Source of the DNA: Parelusimicrobium sp031549165
GTDB taxonomy: Bacteria > Elusimicrobiota > Elusimicrobia > Elusimicrobiales > Elusimicrobiaceae
Assembly: GCA_031549165.1 (NCBI GenBank)
Contig: JAVBQE010000077.1
Span: 1-24,517 of the forward strand
Length of the DNA stretch: 24,517 bases
Direction: 5' to 3'
Shown: positions 7,983 to 14,908 of the stretch, piece by piece
How positions within the stretch are numbered: the stretch's first letter is position 1
Layout of the letters: the number at the start of each line of letters is the position of its first letter
Program-made: the position numbers and the translations under genes
The notes under the pieces: generated by a model
The model's database searches: none
The model's input: only the letters and a program-made list of their open reading frames with translations
What the model was told of the DNA's origin: nothing

Positions 7983-10900
7983 CTATTTAACCTTTATCTC
8001 TTCCACAACCTTGTCTTCGGCGGGGGTAGCGTCTGTGCCTTCAATTTTATGCTTCAAAAGCTCAACTGAAAGGCCTAAAGACTGAAGTTCTTTTACAAGC
8101 ACTTTAAATGATTCCGGCACGCCAGGCTGCTGCGGGGGTTCCGCGCGCACAATGCTTTCATACATTTTGGTTCTGCCAACAAAGTCGTCGGACTTTACGG
8201 TCAAGAACTCCTGTAATGTATATGTAGCGCCGTAACCTTCAATAGCCCACACTTCCATTTCACCGAACCTCTGTCCGCCGAACTGCGCTTTACCGCCTAA
8301 AGGCTGGCGCGTAATTAAGCTGTAAGGGCCCGTGGAGCGGGAGTGCACTTTGTCTTCAACTAAGTGGATAAGCTTCATGATATACATGTATCCGATGGTC
8401 ACTTTTTCGTTGAAGGGAAGGCCCGTTCTGCCGTCGTAAAGGGTAATGCGGCAGTAGTCGTCTGGCAAATGTTTTTCGCTTACGCCTTTGGCGCGTAAAG
8501 CGTCTTTTGCCTTTTTAACCTGCGCTAAAACTTCTTCTTCCGTAGGGCCGTCAAATACGGGCGTGGCAGCATTATAATTAAGCTGTTTTGCCGCCCAGCC
8601 GAGCATGGTTTCAAACAGCTGGCCTACGTTCATACGAGAAGGAATACCCAGCGGGGAGAGCACGATATCCAGCGGCGTGCCGTCCGGCATAAAGGGCATG
8701 TCTTCTTCTGGTAAAATTCTGGCTACAACGCCTTTGTTACCGTGGCGGCCGGACAATTTGTCGCCCACCATCAGCTTGCGTTTGGAAGCGATGAATACTT
8801 TGACAGACTTGTTAACCGTAACTGCAAGCTCGTCGCCCTGTTTGGAAAATTCCATTTCGCGCTCAAACTCTTCGTTAACTCTCTTCTCAAGCATTTTGTA
8901 CATCGCGGTAATTTTGCTCTCGTCAGCTTTTTTGTCCGTCTTAGCAGCTGCCATGGCAAGCTTTTTCTGCTCTGCCAAAAGCTCCAGCTTAGAGGTTTTG
9001 TCGTCCTCAAGAGCTTTAATTCTGGCCTTTTCTTCAGCCTTAGTAAGCTTTTCTTTTCTGACGAAAACTCTGGTGCCTACAACCTTGCCGCTTGTGCCCG
9101 GGGGTACGCGTAAAGATGCGTCCACCACGTCGTCCGCTTTTTTGCCGAAGATTACTTTTAAAAGTCTTTCTTCAGGCGTAAGCTGCTGTTCGCCCTTGGG
9201 CGTAACTTTACCTACTAAAATGTCGCCCGGTTCCACAACGGTGGAAGGAATTACAATGCCGTCCTCGTCTAAGTGCGATAAAGCTTCAGAGCCGATGTTC
9301 GGGATGTCTCTGGTAATTTCTTCTGTGCCGAGTTTAGTGTTTCTGGAGTCAATGCTAAACTCGTGCAAATGCACGGAGGTAAACACGTCTTCCTTAACTA
9401 GTTTGTGGGAAACCAAGATAGCGTCTTCGTAGTTATAACCTTCCCAGCTCATAAAGCCTACAAGGAGGTTTTTACCCAACGCTAAATGTCCGTCCTGCAT
9501 TGCAGGGCCGTCCACTAAAATTTGGTTCTTTTTAACAGTTTCGCCGGCTTTAACTAAAGGTCTGTGGTTAATGCAGGTGTCCTGGTTGGAACGTTTGTAC
9601 TTAATAAGTTCGTAAACGTCCATCTTGTTGCCCTTTTCTTCCGTGGTTTCAATGATAATTCTGTCAGCGGAAGCGAAAAGCACTTTGCCCGGTCTTTTGG
9701 CGGTAATTGTCGCGCCGGAGTCTCTGGCAACTTCGTGCTCAATGCCGGTGCCCACTAAAGGAGCCTCGGGTAAGAGCAAAGGAACGCCCTGGCGCTGCAT
9801 GTTACAACCCATGAGGGCGCGGTTGGCGTCGTCATGCTCTAAGAAAGGGATTAAGGCTGCTGAAACGCTGATAACCTGTAAGGGGGACACGTCCATATAG
9901 TCCACTTCTTTTGGGGTAACGATAGGATAGTCGCTTCTAACGCGGCAATACACCATGTCAGTGTTTAATTTGCCCGCATCGGTTAGCGGCGTGTTGGACT
10001 GGGCTACCATCAAATCGTCTTCCTGGTCGGCGGTTAAGTATTCAAACTTATCGGTCACTTTGCCTTCATTAACTTTTCTGTACGGGGTTTCAATTAAACC
10101 GTACTGGTTAACTTTGGAATAGCACGCTAAGGATGTGATAAGACCGATGTTCGGACCTTCAGGCGTTTCAATAGGGCAGACGCGGCCGTAGTGCGTGTGG
10201 TGTACGTCGCGCACTTCAAAGCCGGCTCTTTTTCTGTTTAAGCCGCCGGGGCCTAACGCGGAAAGACGTCTTTTGTGCGTAAGCTCGGACAAGGGGTTAA
10301 TCTGGTCCATGAACTGTGAAAGCTGGGACGTACCAAAGAACTTCCTTATAATGGCAGATACGGGCTGCGCGTTAACTAAAGCGCGCGGCGTGTGGGAAGT
10401 TAACTCTTTGTTCATGCGGTCACGCGCGGTTTTGGCCATCTGGGAAAGGCCGACACGGATTTGGTTTTCTAATAGTTCGCCTATGCCTCTAACGCGGCGG
10501 TTGCCTAAGTGGTCAATATCGTCGGTTTTGAAGATGATGTCTTCACCGTAAATTTTCTGTGCGTCTTCACCTGCGTTTAAGGCTAAAAGATATTTAACCG
10601 TAACGATAATATCTTCCGGGGTAAGCGTTCTGTGCTGCTCGCTGGGCGTGGTGAATTTATGGAACTTAAGGCCTTCAAGCATTTTAAAGAACTCGCCAAA
10701 TTTTTTGTTAACTTTATAGCGGCCGACGAAGCTTAAGTCATATCTGCGGATATTGTTGAAAATAAGGCCGTCAACAAAAGCCTCCGCCTGTTCCTTAACC
10801 ACAAAGTCCTGCCCGCGAAGCTTTTTGTAAATTTCAGCCTGCGCTTCGGCCTTTGTTTTAATGGGGTCTTTCTTGCTCTCTAATGTGGCAAGTATGGCAG

Positions 10901-11774
10901 GGTCATCCTGTCTGGGGTTGCCGGAGAGAAGTTTAATCTTTTTGATTTTGCGGTCAATCAAAACTTTAAATGTTTTATCATCTATTGGTATAGCGGCCTT
11001 ATCGTCCAGGTTCCAGACCACTTCGCCGGTGGCGGTGTCCACAATGTCTTCTGCGGCGTAGCGGCCCACTATAGCGTCAATAGCGTTAGGGGCGACGGCT
11101 ACTTCTTCTGATTTGTAGAATGTCTGTAAAATCTGCGCGTTGGTTTCCAGTCCGCAGGCGCGAAGGAAAGTTGTGCCGAGCACTTTTTTCTTTCTGTCAA
11201 TGCGCACCCAAAGGGTATTCATAAGGTCAAAAGAGAATTCCACCCATGCGCCTCTGTAAGGGATAATGCGGGCGACATAGAGTTTTTTACCTAAGGTGGA
11301 CTGCTTCTTTTCTTCATCTTCTTCAAAAATAATGCCGGGGCTTCTGTGCAGCTGGGAGACGATAACGCGCTCGGCGCCGTTAAATACAAAGCAGCCCGCG
11401 TCCGTCATTAAAGGCAGGTCGCAGAGCGTAACGTCCTGCTCGGAGGCTTCTTTAAGCTTGCCGTCTTTTTTCTTAACGGAAAGGCGCAGCCATGCACGCA
11501 GCGGGGCAGAGTAGGTGCCGTCTCTCATAATAGCGAGCGTAGGGTCAATGTAGCGCGGTGCGTTGAGTTCGTACTTAACGAACTCTAATTTCATGCTGCC
11601 GTCCGGCGCTTCTACGGGGAAAACGTCTTCAAAAGCGGCTTGTAAGCCTTTTAAAGCCCTCTTTGCGGGGGGCACGTCTAACTGGAGAAAATCCTCAAAG
11701 GATTGTTTTTGCATCTCCAACAAATCAGGCAGCTGCAGCTTGCTCTGAATTTTACCGAAATTTAACTGTTTCAT
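7983..11774 (-). CDS. rpoB: DNA-directed RNA polymerase beta subunit
   Basis: This catalytic-core subunit of RNA polymerase binds rifampicin in sensitive bacteria. The start chosen is ATG 11774 (MKQLNFGKIQSKL), preceded by GGAAAGGAAAAG. It gives 1263 aa. The open frame extends 30 codons further upstream to 11864, but that extension has no SD and no family resemblance. The rifampicin pocket reads SQLSQFMDQINPLSELTHKRRLSALGPGG in overlapping blocks. The positions equivalent to E. coli Q513, D516, H526 and S531 are all wild type. The catalytic-side blocks GRHGNKGVVA and SRSTGPYSLITRQPLGGKAQ are intact. It follows rplL after a 368-nt structured spacer. Confidence 0.97.
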   Translation of the reverse strand: MKQLNFGKIQSKLQLPDLLEMQKQSFEDFLQLDVPPAKRALKGLQAAFEDVFPVEAPDGSMKLEFVKYELNAPRYIDPTLAIMRDGTYSAPLRAWLRLSVKKKDGKLKEASEQDVTLCDLPLMTDAGCFVFNGAERVIVSQLHRSPGIIFEEDEEKKQSTLGKKLYVARIIPYRGAWVEFSFDLMNTLWVRIDRKKKVLGTTFLRACGLETNAQILQTFYKSEEVAVAPNAIDAIVGRYAAEDIVDTATGEVVWNLDDKAAIPIDDKTFKVLIDRKIKKIKLLSGNPRQDDPAILATLESKKDPIKTKAEAQAEIYKKLRGQDFVVKEQAEAFVDGLIFNNIRRYDLSFVGRYKVNKKFGEFFKMLEGLKFHKFTTPSEQHRTLTPEDIIVTVKYLLALNAGEDAQKIYGEDIIFKTDDIDHLGNRRVRGIGELLENQIRVGLSQMAKTARDRMNKELTSHTPRALVNAQPVSAIIRKFFGTSQLSQFMDQINPLSELTHKRRLSALGPGGLNRKRAGFEVRDVHHTHYGRVCPIETPEGPNIGLITSLACYSKVNQYGLIETPYRKVNEGKVTDKFEYLTADQEDDLMVAQSNTPLTDAGKLNTDMVYCRVRSDYPIVTPKEVDYMDVSPLQVISVSAALIPFLEHDDANRALMGCNMQRQGVPLLLPEAPLVGTGIEHEVARDSGATITAKRPGKVLFASADRIIIETTEEKGNKMDVYELIKYKRSNQDTCINHRPLVKAGETVKKNQILVDGPAMQDGHLALGKNLLVGFMSWEGYNYEDAILVSHKLVKEDVFTSVHLHEFSIDSRNTKLGTEEITRDIPNIGSEALSHLDEDGIVIPSTVVEPGDILVGKVTPKGEQQLTPEERLLKVIFGKKADDVVDASLRVPPGTSGKVVGTRVFVRKEKLTKAEEKARIKALEDDKTSKLELLAEQKKLAMAAAKTDKKADESKITAMYKMLEKRVNEEFEREMEFSKQGDELAVTVNKSVKVFIASKRKLMVGDKLSGRHGNKGVVARILPEEDMPFMPDGTPLDIVLSPLGIPSRMNVGQLFETMLGWAAKQLNYNAATPVFDGPTEEEVLAQVKKAKDALRAKGVSEKHLPDDYCRITLYDGRTGLPFNEKVTIGYMYIMKLIHLVEDKVHSRSTGPYSLITRQPLGGKAQFGGQRFGEMEVWAIEGYGATYTLQEFLTVKSDDFVGRTKMYESIVRAEPPQQPGVPESFKVLVKELQSLGLSVELLKHKIEGTDATPAEDKVVEEIKVK

Positions 11775-11898
11775 CTTTTCCTTTCCTATTATGATATTGA
11801 AACAACCGTTTAAAAAAGCCCCACTCCGTTTCACCAGGGCCTTAACACCCCTCCGTTTCACCATGAGAAAAAATCTGTTATAAAACTATTAGTTATAA

Positions 11899-12050
11899 AA
11901 GTTGGTGCGTAGCACCGTACAACGCGAAGCGTGTACGGCTCACAGGGTTTTGCATGAGTTTGCATTTTCTCCACGGCGACAGCGTACTTGGCGTACGTTA
12001 GTCCGTGGAAAAATGCAAAATCATGCAAAAACCGAAGAGCCCAACCTTGC
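11899..12050. repeat. Structured covarying element, copy 2 (rplL-rpoB spacer)
   Basis: Same architecture as copy 1 (3611-3760). Hairpin A is GGTGC/GCACC (11904-11916). Hairpin B is CGTACA-A-CGC/GCG-TGTACG with a GAA loop (11916-11937). The closing stem is GGCTC/GAGCC (11937-11941 with 12037-12041). The long arm is TTTTGCATGA/TCATGCAAAA (11948-11957 with 12021-12030), TTTGCATTTT/AAAATGCAAA and TCCACGG/CCGTGGA. The internal loop CGACA/TAGT and terminal hairpin CGTAC/GTACG are identical to copy 1. Stem sequences differ from copy 1 on both sides and keep pairing. Selection on structure is therefore more likely than recent duplication. The active strand is not settled; a G-T closing pair favours the plus strand slightly. 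Confidence 0.65.
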
Positions 12051-12103
12051 GCGCGCGGAGTAGCGCGCCAATCAATAAAAGTAACTCCGTACAACCTTAT
12101 TTC

Positions 12104-12131
12104 TGTTTCCCGCGCCGGAGCGCGGGAAACA
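12104..12131. terminator. Strong hairpin downstream of rplL (possible attenuator)
   Basis: TGTTTCCCGCG (12104-12114) pairs perfectly with CGCGGGAAACA (12121-12131) around CCGGAG, 11 nt after the rplL stop on the minus strand. The sequence after it on that strand (GAAATAAGG) lacks a U-run, so full intrinsic termination is doubtful. Partial attenuation or 3'-end protection between rplL and rpoB would fit the need for far more L7/L12 than RNA polymerase. Confidence 0.45.
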
Positions 12132-12142
12132 AAAAATGTAAA

Positions 12143-12523
12143 CTACTTAAGTTCTACCGTACCGCCGGCTTCGGTGATTTTCTTCTTCATTTCTTCAGCT
12201 TCAGCCTTGGCTACGTTTTCTTTTACCGTCTTAGGAGCGCCGTCAACTAAGTCTTTAGCTTCTTTTAAGCCTAAACCAGTGATTTCGCGAACGATTTTGA
12301 TTACGCCGATTTTCTTGTCGGCAGCCGCAGCGGCGAGCACAACGTTAAATTCGGTCTTTTCTTCAGCGGCGGCTGCGGGGGCTGCGCCACCCACTGCTGC
12401 TACGGCTACTGCAGGAGCAGCGGCCTTAACGCCAAACTTTTCTTCTACTGCTTTAACGAGCTCGGAGAGCTCAAGTACTGTCATAGAAGCTATTGCTTCA
12501 AGTATCTGGTCTTTATTTGCCAT
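12143..12523 (-). CDS. rplL: 50S ribosomal protein L7/L12
   Basis: L7/L12 forms the ribosomal stalk that recruits translational GTPases. The 126-aa product has the N-terminal dimerisation helix (MANKDQILEAIASMTVLELS) and a flexible Ala/Gly/Val-rich hinge (about residues 33-55). The C-terminal factor-binding domain has KKIGVIKIVREITGLGLKEA and ends GGTVELK, both typical. An SD (AAGGAA) lies about 10 nt upstream. It is downstream of rplJ, separated by 172 nt that contain two hairpins. It ends in TAG and is followed by a strong stem-loop. Confidence 0.97.
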   Translation of the reverse strand: MANKDQILEAIASMTVLELSELVKAVEEKFGVKAAAPAVAVAAVGGAAPAAAAEEKTEFNVVLAAAAADKKIGVIKIVREITGLGLKEAKDLVDGAPKTVKENVAKAEAEEMKKKITEAGGTVELK

Positions 12524-12563
12524 TTTATTTATGTTCCTTATTATATAGAGTAGCTGCGCTTCT

Positions 12564-12582
12564 GCTTAAACCTAGTTTAAGC
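12564..12582. promoter_or_regulatory. Perfect 8-bp hairpin in the rplJ-rplL spacer
   Basis: GCTTAAAC (12564-12571) pairs with GTTTAAGC (12575-12582) around CTA. It lies about 40 nt upstream of the rplL start and could influence rplL translation or mRNA processing. No U-run makes it a terminator. The spacer also holds a CCCTCTCCC repeat at 12655-12677. Confidence 0.3.
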
Positions 12583-12654
12583 CCGTGCATTTATCACCAA
12601 GGTGACTACTACCGGTCGTGCCGGGTTTGGACTTGCATATTCACCCTCTCCCTG

Positions 12655-12677
12655 CCCTCTCCCCTCAAGGGAGAGGG
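12655..12677. repeat. CCCTCTCCC/GGGAGAGGG hairpin after rplJ
   Basis: CCCTCTCCC (12655-12663) pairs with GGGAGAGGG (12669-12677) around CTCAA, 18 nt beyond the rplJ stop on the minus strand. The same palindrome type lies at 368-394 and, imperfectly, at 189-214. All three sit in spacers of the ribosomal/RNA polymerase block. Confidence 0.55.
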
Positions 12678-12695
12678 AAAGGCGAAAAGGCAAAT

Positions 12696-13217
12696 TTATT
12701 TCTTGGAGTCTTCTACAGCCTTCAAGACGTAAGCAAGGTCCCTTATAGGAGCTGCTAAGACTTGTGCTGACTGCGCAACCGCGCTGTATAATGCGCCGGC
12801 GAGTTTGGAGATATTCTCTTCCTTCGTGCCGATGGTGGCGAGCTGTTTAATCTGCGCCTCATTATACCACGTGCTGCCGTCAAAGCAAGCCCTGAGCTTT
12901 AAAGCTTCAAAGCTCTTCTGAAAATCAACCAGCGCTTTTGCTACAGCCGCGATATCGCCGCCGATGGCAACTGCTGTGGGGCCTTTGAAATTCTTTTCAT
13001 CGGCGCCCTGTATGCCTGCATTCTTTACGGCATGACCCAAAACAGAGTTTCTTTCCACGCGGAATTTTGCGCCCGTAGGAGCGAGTTTAACTCTGAGTTC
13101 GGCCATGTCCACAAACTTCAAACCTTGGTAGGATGTGAAGAAAAGAACGCCTGCCTTCTTGATTTCCTGAGATAAGCTTTCTGCTTTTTCTACTTTTTGT
13201 TGTTTTGTCAGGTTCAT
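12696..13217 (-). CDS. rplJ: 50S ribosomal protein L10
   Basis: L10 anchors the L7/L12 dimers to 23S rRNA at the stalk base. The 173-aa product starts MNLTKQQKVEKAESLSQEIKKAG and contains the family block SYQGLKFVDMAELRVKLAPTGAKFRVERN. It ends in a helical tail that would bind L7/L12. It is the first gene of this minus-strand unit. The usual upstream rplK-rplA genes are absent, and a divergent pilin gene lies behind it. An L10-type leader structure about 120 nt upstream (13338-13385) indicates autoregulation by the L10-L7/L12 complex. The SD is weak (AAGAAG). Confidence 0.95.
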   Translation of the reverse strand: MNLTKQQKVEKAESLSQEIKKAGVLFFTSYQGLKFVDMAELRVKLAPTGAKFRVERNSVLGHAVKNAGIQGADEKNFKGPTAVAIGGDIAAVAKALVDFQKSFEALKLRACFDGSTWYNEAQIKQLATIGTKEENISKLAGALYSAVAQSAQVLAAPIRDLAYVLKAVEDSKK

Positions 13218-13337
13218 TTTATGCTTCTTTTTACTGCTTTTCGCTCACGCAAAAACAAGTTTTTACGCTTACAAAAAATCGTTAAAAAATTCCTTTTCAA
13301 ATTTATATTTCTCTTCTCAAAAAAAGAGAAAAACACA

Positions 13338-13385
13338 GCCGCAGACACCTATCCCTTAATTGAAACTTAAGAGGGCGTCTTCGGT
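13338..13385 (-). ncRNA. L10 (rplJ) leader, autoregulatory RNA
   Basis: On the minus strand the RNA begins ACCGAAGACGCCC and ends AAGGGATAGGTGTCTGCGG. It can pair GACGCC with GGTGTC and CTTAA with TTAAG, and an asymmetric internal loop lies between the stems. The combination CCGAAGAC ... AGGTGTC and the position upstream of rplJ match the known L10 leader that binds the L10-L7/L12 complex. The match was judged by eye; a covariance-model search (Rfam L10_leader) would settle it. Confidence 0.65.
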
Positions 13386-13544
13386 TATATAATTTTAAAT
13401 ATGGTACTACTTCTTATATTTATTTTATCAATTAAAACTGCCAAATGCAAGCTATTTTATGCTTACGCGGGAAGCGGTTTAAACCGGGTCCGTGCCTGCA
13501 CTGTTTTATCCGCAGTTTTTTATATTATACAAAAATAAAATAGC
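13386..13544. other. AT-rich spacer between rplJ leader and repeats, no gene seen
   Basis: This stretch is AT-rich with one GC-richer patch containing a CGGTTTAAACCG palindrome (about 13476-13487). It should contain the minus-strand promoter of the rplJ unit. I could not pick -35/-10 boxes with confidence; a weak TTGGCA on the minus strand near 13438 has no well-spaced partner. No open frame of note was seen. Confidence 0.4.
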
Positions 13545-13647
13545 CATTGCGAGCGACCCCACGCTGCGCTCTGGACAGGCGCGCGGCAATCTAGCACTTA
13601 CAGCCGTAAAGACATAAGTGGGATATTGCCGCGCTCCGCTCGCAATG
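13545..13647. repeat. Palindromic repeat with CATTGCGAGCG ends
   Basis: Outer arms CATTGCGAGCG (13545-13555) and CGCTCGCAATG (13637-13647) are perfect inverted repeats. Inner arms GCGCGGCAAT (13581-13590) and ATTGCCGCGC (13625-13634) are also perfect, and CACTTA/TAAGTG lies nearer the centre. Elements with CATTGCGAGC ends are dispersed repeats in many bacterial genomes. No transposase gene lies inside (103 bp), so it is a non-autonomous palindromic element. Confidence 0.65.
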
Positions 13648-13667
13648 ACTTCCATTTAAAAAGTGTA

Positions 13668-13704
13668 AAAGTGTAAAATGGTGACTGTCCCCATTTTACA
13701 CTTT
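13668..13704. repeat. REP-like palindrome (GTGACTGTCCCC type)
   Basis: AAAGTGTAAAATGG (13668-13681) and CCATTTTACACTTT (13691-13704) form a perfect 14-bp stem. The loop contains the word GTGACTGTCC. This word is typical of REP sequences linked to RAYT transposases in other phyla. It directly abuts the pilin promoter, so as RNA or DNA structure it could also insulate that promoter from rightward transcription. That role is speculation. Confidence 0.5.
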
Positions 13705-13714
13705 CAAAAAAGTA

Positions 13715-13742
13715 TTGACCATGTTTAAAAAAGTTGTATACT
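13715..13742 (+). promoter_or_regulatory. Promoter of the pilin gene
   Basis: TTGACC (13715-13720) and TATACT (13737-13742) are separated by 16 bp and match the sigma-70-type consensus well. An AAGGAGA ribosome binding site (13764-13770) sits 4 nt before the ATG. Predicted transcript start is near 13749, giving a leader of about 25 nt. Confidence 0.7.
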
Positions 13743-13774
13743 TAATATATATCAATTTATACTAAGGAGAATTT

Positions 13775-14293
13775 ATGAGAAAGGGTTTTACTCTTATTGA
13801 GCTGTTGGTTGTAATCGTTATTATCGGCGTATTAGCCGCTGTGGCTATACCGCAGTATTTACAGTCGGTAGAAAAAGGCAGAGCCACGGAAGCTTTAAAC
13901 AATGTGCCCATAATACGCGGCGCGTTGGACAGATTTTTAGTAGCCAGAAGAGGTTTTGCGGGCACCAACTATTACACCGGATGTCCCACAGACATTGTGG
14001 CTAACCTTGACACACGCCTTCCTTTAGCCCAGCAAGGCGTAGCAGGCTCTGGAATATATACAACCAGATATTTCAGATACATCTTCAATGCTAACTGCAC
14101 CGTTGAGGTAAACCGCATGGACACTCCTACAGCAGCATCTACGGGAACTAACACGCAGTATAGGTTCACTTTCTATCCTACAGGCGACCCGAGAGGAACA
14201 ACGGGGACAAACATTGATAGAATTGTCTGCATTGACTTCCAGGACACCGCCAGCGCGCAGGACTCTTTCTGCAGAGTGTTAGGCATACAATAA
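13775..14293 (+). CDS. Type IV pilin / type II secretion pseudopilin-like protein
   Basis: The 172-aa product begins with a class III prepilin leader, MRKG, followed by FTLIELLVVIVIIGVLAAVA. That hydrophobic helix anchors the subunit and packs into the fibre. PilD-type peptidase would cut after Gly4, and Glu5 of the mature chain (the assembly residue) is present. The C-terminal region is small and polar and has four Cys (in GCPTD, NANCT, IVCID and SFCRV) that could form two disulfides in a globular head. The gene is monocistronic, with its own promoter, strong SD and a terminator. It is divergent from rplJ. Pilus, uptake and secretion roles cannot be told apart from the sequence. Confidence 0.9.
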   Translation: MRKGFTLIELLVVIVIIGVLAAVAIPQYLQSVEKGRATEALNNVPIIRGALDRFLVARRGFAGTNYYTGCPTDIVANLDTRLPLAQQGVAGSGIYTTRYFRYIFNANCTVEVNRMDTPTAASTGTNTQYRFTFYPTGDPRGTTGTNIDRIVCIDFQDTASAQDSFCRVLGIQ

Positions 14294-14307
14294 ATAATTT
14301 ATTAAAT

Positions 14308-14341
14308 AAAAAAACCGCGCTTTTAAAAGCGCGGTTTTTTT
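14308..14341 (+). terminator. Intrinsic terminator of the pilin gene
   Basis: A perfect palindrome with CCGCGCTTTT (14315-14324) and AAAAGCGCGG (14325-14334), preceded by A-runs and followed by seven T. It begins 14 nt after the pilin stop and would work in both directions. Confidence 0.9.
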
Positions 14342-14358
14342 ATATTTTTTCAAAGCAT

Positions 14359-14433
14359 GTCATTCTGAGCAAAGCGAAAAGTCTTTATGTCTGCCAAACC
14401 TACAACAAGATTCTTCGCTTCGCTCAGAATGAC
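14359..14433. repeat. Palindromic repeat with GTCATTCTGAGC ends
   Basis: Arms GTCATTCTGAGC-AAAGCGAA (from 14359) and TTCGCTTCGCTCAGAATGAC (14414-14433) are inverted repeats with few mismatches over about 27 bp, separated by about 21 nt. Dispersed repeats with this GTCATTCTGAG end are common in many bacterial genomes. It lies between the pilin terminator and the 3' end of the nudix gene and could stabilise the latter's mRNA. Confidence 0.6.
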
Positions 14434-14443
14434 AGGTAAAAAT

Positions 14444-14908
14444 TTATAAATCTTCTAAACCCTCGGTGTCCGTCTCCGGCCTTTCGGGCTTCGGGTCTGC
14501 ACCTAAAATTGTGCTTAACATTTCAAGCAGGCGGATGTCGCTGGGGTACTGCACAAGCTCCTGTGCCTTCGGCAGAGCCACCCATTTTATAGCTAAAATT
14601 TCTGAGCTGTCGTGTTTGCCTATGCGGCCCAGCTTCTTCATCAAATACCACTGCACCATTTTTTTTACGTAGTTGCCCTGGAAAGTAAATGCGTATTTAA
14701 CGCGTATCATCGGGCGCAGAATGGCGGCCTTATAGCCCGTTTCTTCAGACACTTCTCTAAGCGCGGCCTGGCGCGGCGTTTCCCCTTGTTCAATATGCCC
14801 TTTGGGGAAAGTCCACACCTTTTTGCCTTTCATATTTTTTACCTGCACGAGCAGTATTTTGCGTCCGTCAAGCACCACTCCGCCGCAGGAAAATTCTGAC
14901 ACTATCAT
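14444..14908 (-). CDS. NUDIX hydrolase
   Basis: NUDIX enzymes cleave nucleoside diphosphates linked to another moiety. The 154-aa product has the complete box GHIEQGETPRQAALREVSEE followed by TGY, matching Gx5Ex7REUxEExGU, at about residues 37-59. The N-terminal SCGGVVLDGRKILLVQVKN and WTFPKGH resemble diadenosine-polyphosphate hydrolases (Ap4A type), but the substrate cannot be fixed. It overlaps the gatA stop: its ATG (14908-14906) shares bases with the TGA of gatA. Expression is thus translationally coupled to the amidotransferase. A C-terminal acidic tail of about 20 residues is an extension beyond the domain. Confidence 0.9.
   Translation of the reverse strand: MIVSEFSCGGVVLDGRKILLVQVKNMKGKKVWTFPKGHIEQGETPRQAALREVSEETGYKAAILRPMIRVKYAFTFQGNYVKKMVQWYLMKKLGRIGKHDSSEILAIKWVALPKAQELVQYPSDIRLLEMLSTILGADPKPERPETDTEGLEDL

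Larger units (their letters stand above)
11775..12142. other. rplL-rpoB spacer, structured, no gene
   Basis: No credible coding region lies in these 368 nt. From the rplL side they hold an 11-bp hairpin (12104-12131), a GCGCGC hairpin (about 12049-12069) and copy 2 of the covarying element (11899-12050). After that comes an AT-rich stretch and the rpoB ribosome binding site. In E. coli this interval holds an attenuator and an RNase III processing site that set the ratio of L7/L12 to RNA polymerase. An equivalent role here is inference from position and structure. Confidence 0.6.

Noticed and set aside
8605..9432. A 275-codon plus-strand open frame inside rpoB
   Set aside because: Antisense shadow of a highly conserved gene, rich in Ser and Leu, with no ribosome binding site and no family resemblance.
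11775..11864. A 30-codon N-terminal extension of rpoB
   Set aside because: No SD upstream and no resemblance to RpoB. The inner ATG at 11774 has a strong SD and the expected N-terminus.
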